The translations under genes were made by a program, and so were the position numbers. A stretch of DNA of 64,000 bases, from assembly GCF_900096895.1 (NCBI RefSeq), contig NZ_FMYO01000009.1, positions 55,616-119,615 on the forward strand, written 5' to 3'. This stretch comes from Acinetobacter kookii. Its GTDB lineage: Bacteria; Pseudomonadota; Gammaproteobacteria; Pseudomonadales; Moraxellaceae. Positions 63,909 through 64,000 of the stretch are shown here, one piece after another. Each line of letters starts with the position of its first letter. The first letter of the stretch is position 1. The notes under the pieces were generated by a model. That model was not told the origin of the DNA, did no database searches, and saw nothing but the letters and a program-made list of their open reading frames with translations.

Positions 63909-64000
63909 TACTGTCCCATAGTTCTGTTAAGGGCTTTTATTTTGCTGAAAACGGTTAATTTCGAATTAGAATCATATAAATGAATTTTTATGAAGTCTGT

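Overview
The window looks like chromosomal DNA of an Acinetobacter species (Moraxellaceae). The evidence is the lipooligosaccharide outer-core locus between ilvE and aspS, a BaeSR pair beside a small lipoprotein gene, a ZnuD-type receptor behind a Zur-like palindrome, a monomeric NADP isocitrate dehydrogenase, and two tandem large acyl-CoA dehydrogenases. The species cannot be fixed from the sequence alone. Most housekeeping genes are moderate in G+C, while the second GT25 gene, the O-antigen ligase-type gene and the orphan membrane protein after tRNA-Leu are clearly AT-rich.

Region 1 (1-9893, + strand) is the distal part of an aryl polyene (APE) pigment cluster: the C-terminal end of an aromatic ammonia-lyase, a thioesterase, a LolA-like carrier, an MMPL/RND exporter, a flavoprotein with flavin-dependent halogenase signatures, a DUF3261 lipoprotein, ketosynthase, hotdog dehydratase, ketoreductase, second ketosynthase, and a small secreted Cys-pair protein. 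Most junctions overlap, so it reads as one operon that begins outside the window. A bidirectional terminator closes it.

Region 2 (10007-17455, - strand) is core: queA, a DUF3137/LemA pair, tgt, yajC, secD, secF. A tRNA-Leu(CAA) follows at 17650. The stretch from the tRNA to about 21.8 kb holds an AT-rich orphan membrane protein, the monomeric isocitrate dehydrogenase, and about 1.2 kb of debris. That debris contains a 23-base near-copy (22/23) of the tRNA 3' end, which suggests an old tRNA-targeted insertion. A soluble hybrid histidine kinase-type gene, glnE and ilvE follow.

Region 3 (27185-40049) is the outer-core locus plus its flank: GT-D (DUF1792), ELM1-family, CgeB-like, polysaccharide deacetylase, GT2 and GT4 genes on +; a GIPC-transferase-like gene on -; two tandem GT25 genes on +; and an LpxL/LpxM-type acyltransferase on -. 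A small membrane protein gene and its decayed duplicate lie either side of the acyltransferase. aspS and an AT-rich WaaL/PglL-type ligase gene come next.

Region 4 (40050-64000) starts with an IS982-family transposase fossil, then a Zur-boxed znuD, a phospholipase D-family protein, small envelope proteins, psiE-like, two acyl-CoA dehydrogenases, a Spy-like lipoprotein divergent from baeSR, yjbR-like, selO, a fatty-acid desaturase, a glycerophosphodiesterase, a PduO-type cobalamin adenosyltransferase, btuB behind a cobalamin riboswitch, and trpF-trpB. Several intergenic gaps carry related hairpin repeats.

No CRISPR array, rRNA gene or intact insertion sequence was seen. Nothing here amounts to a clearly new system. 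The most unusual items are the halogenase-like flavoprotein in the APE operon, the glycosyltransferase mix of the outer-core locus, and the tRNA-bounded segment with fossil genes.
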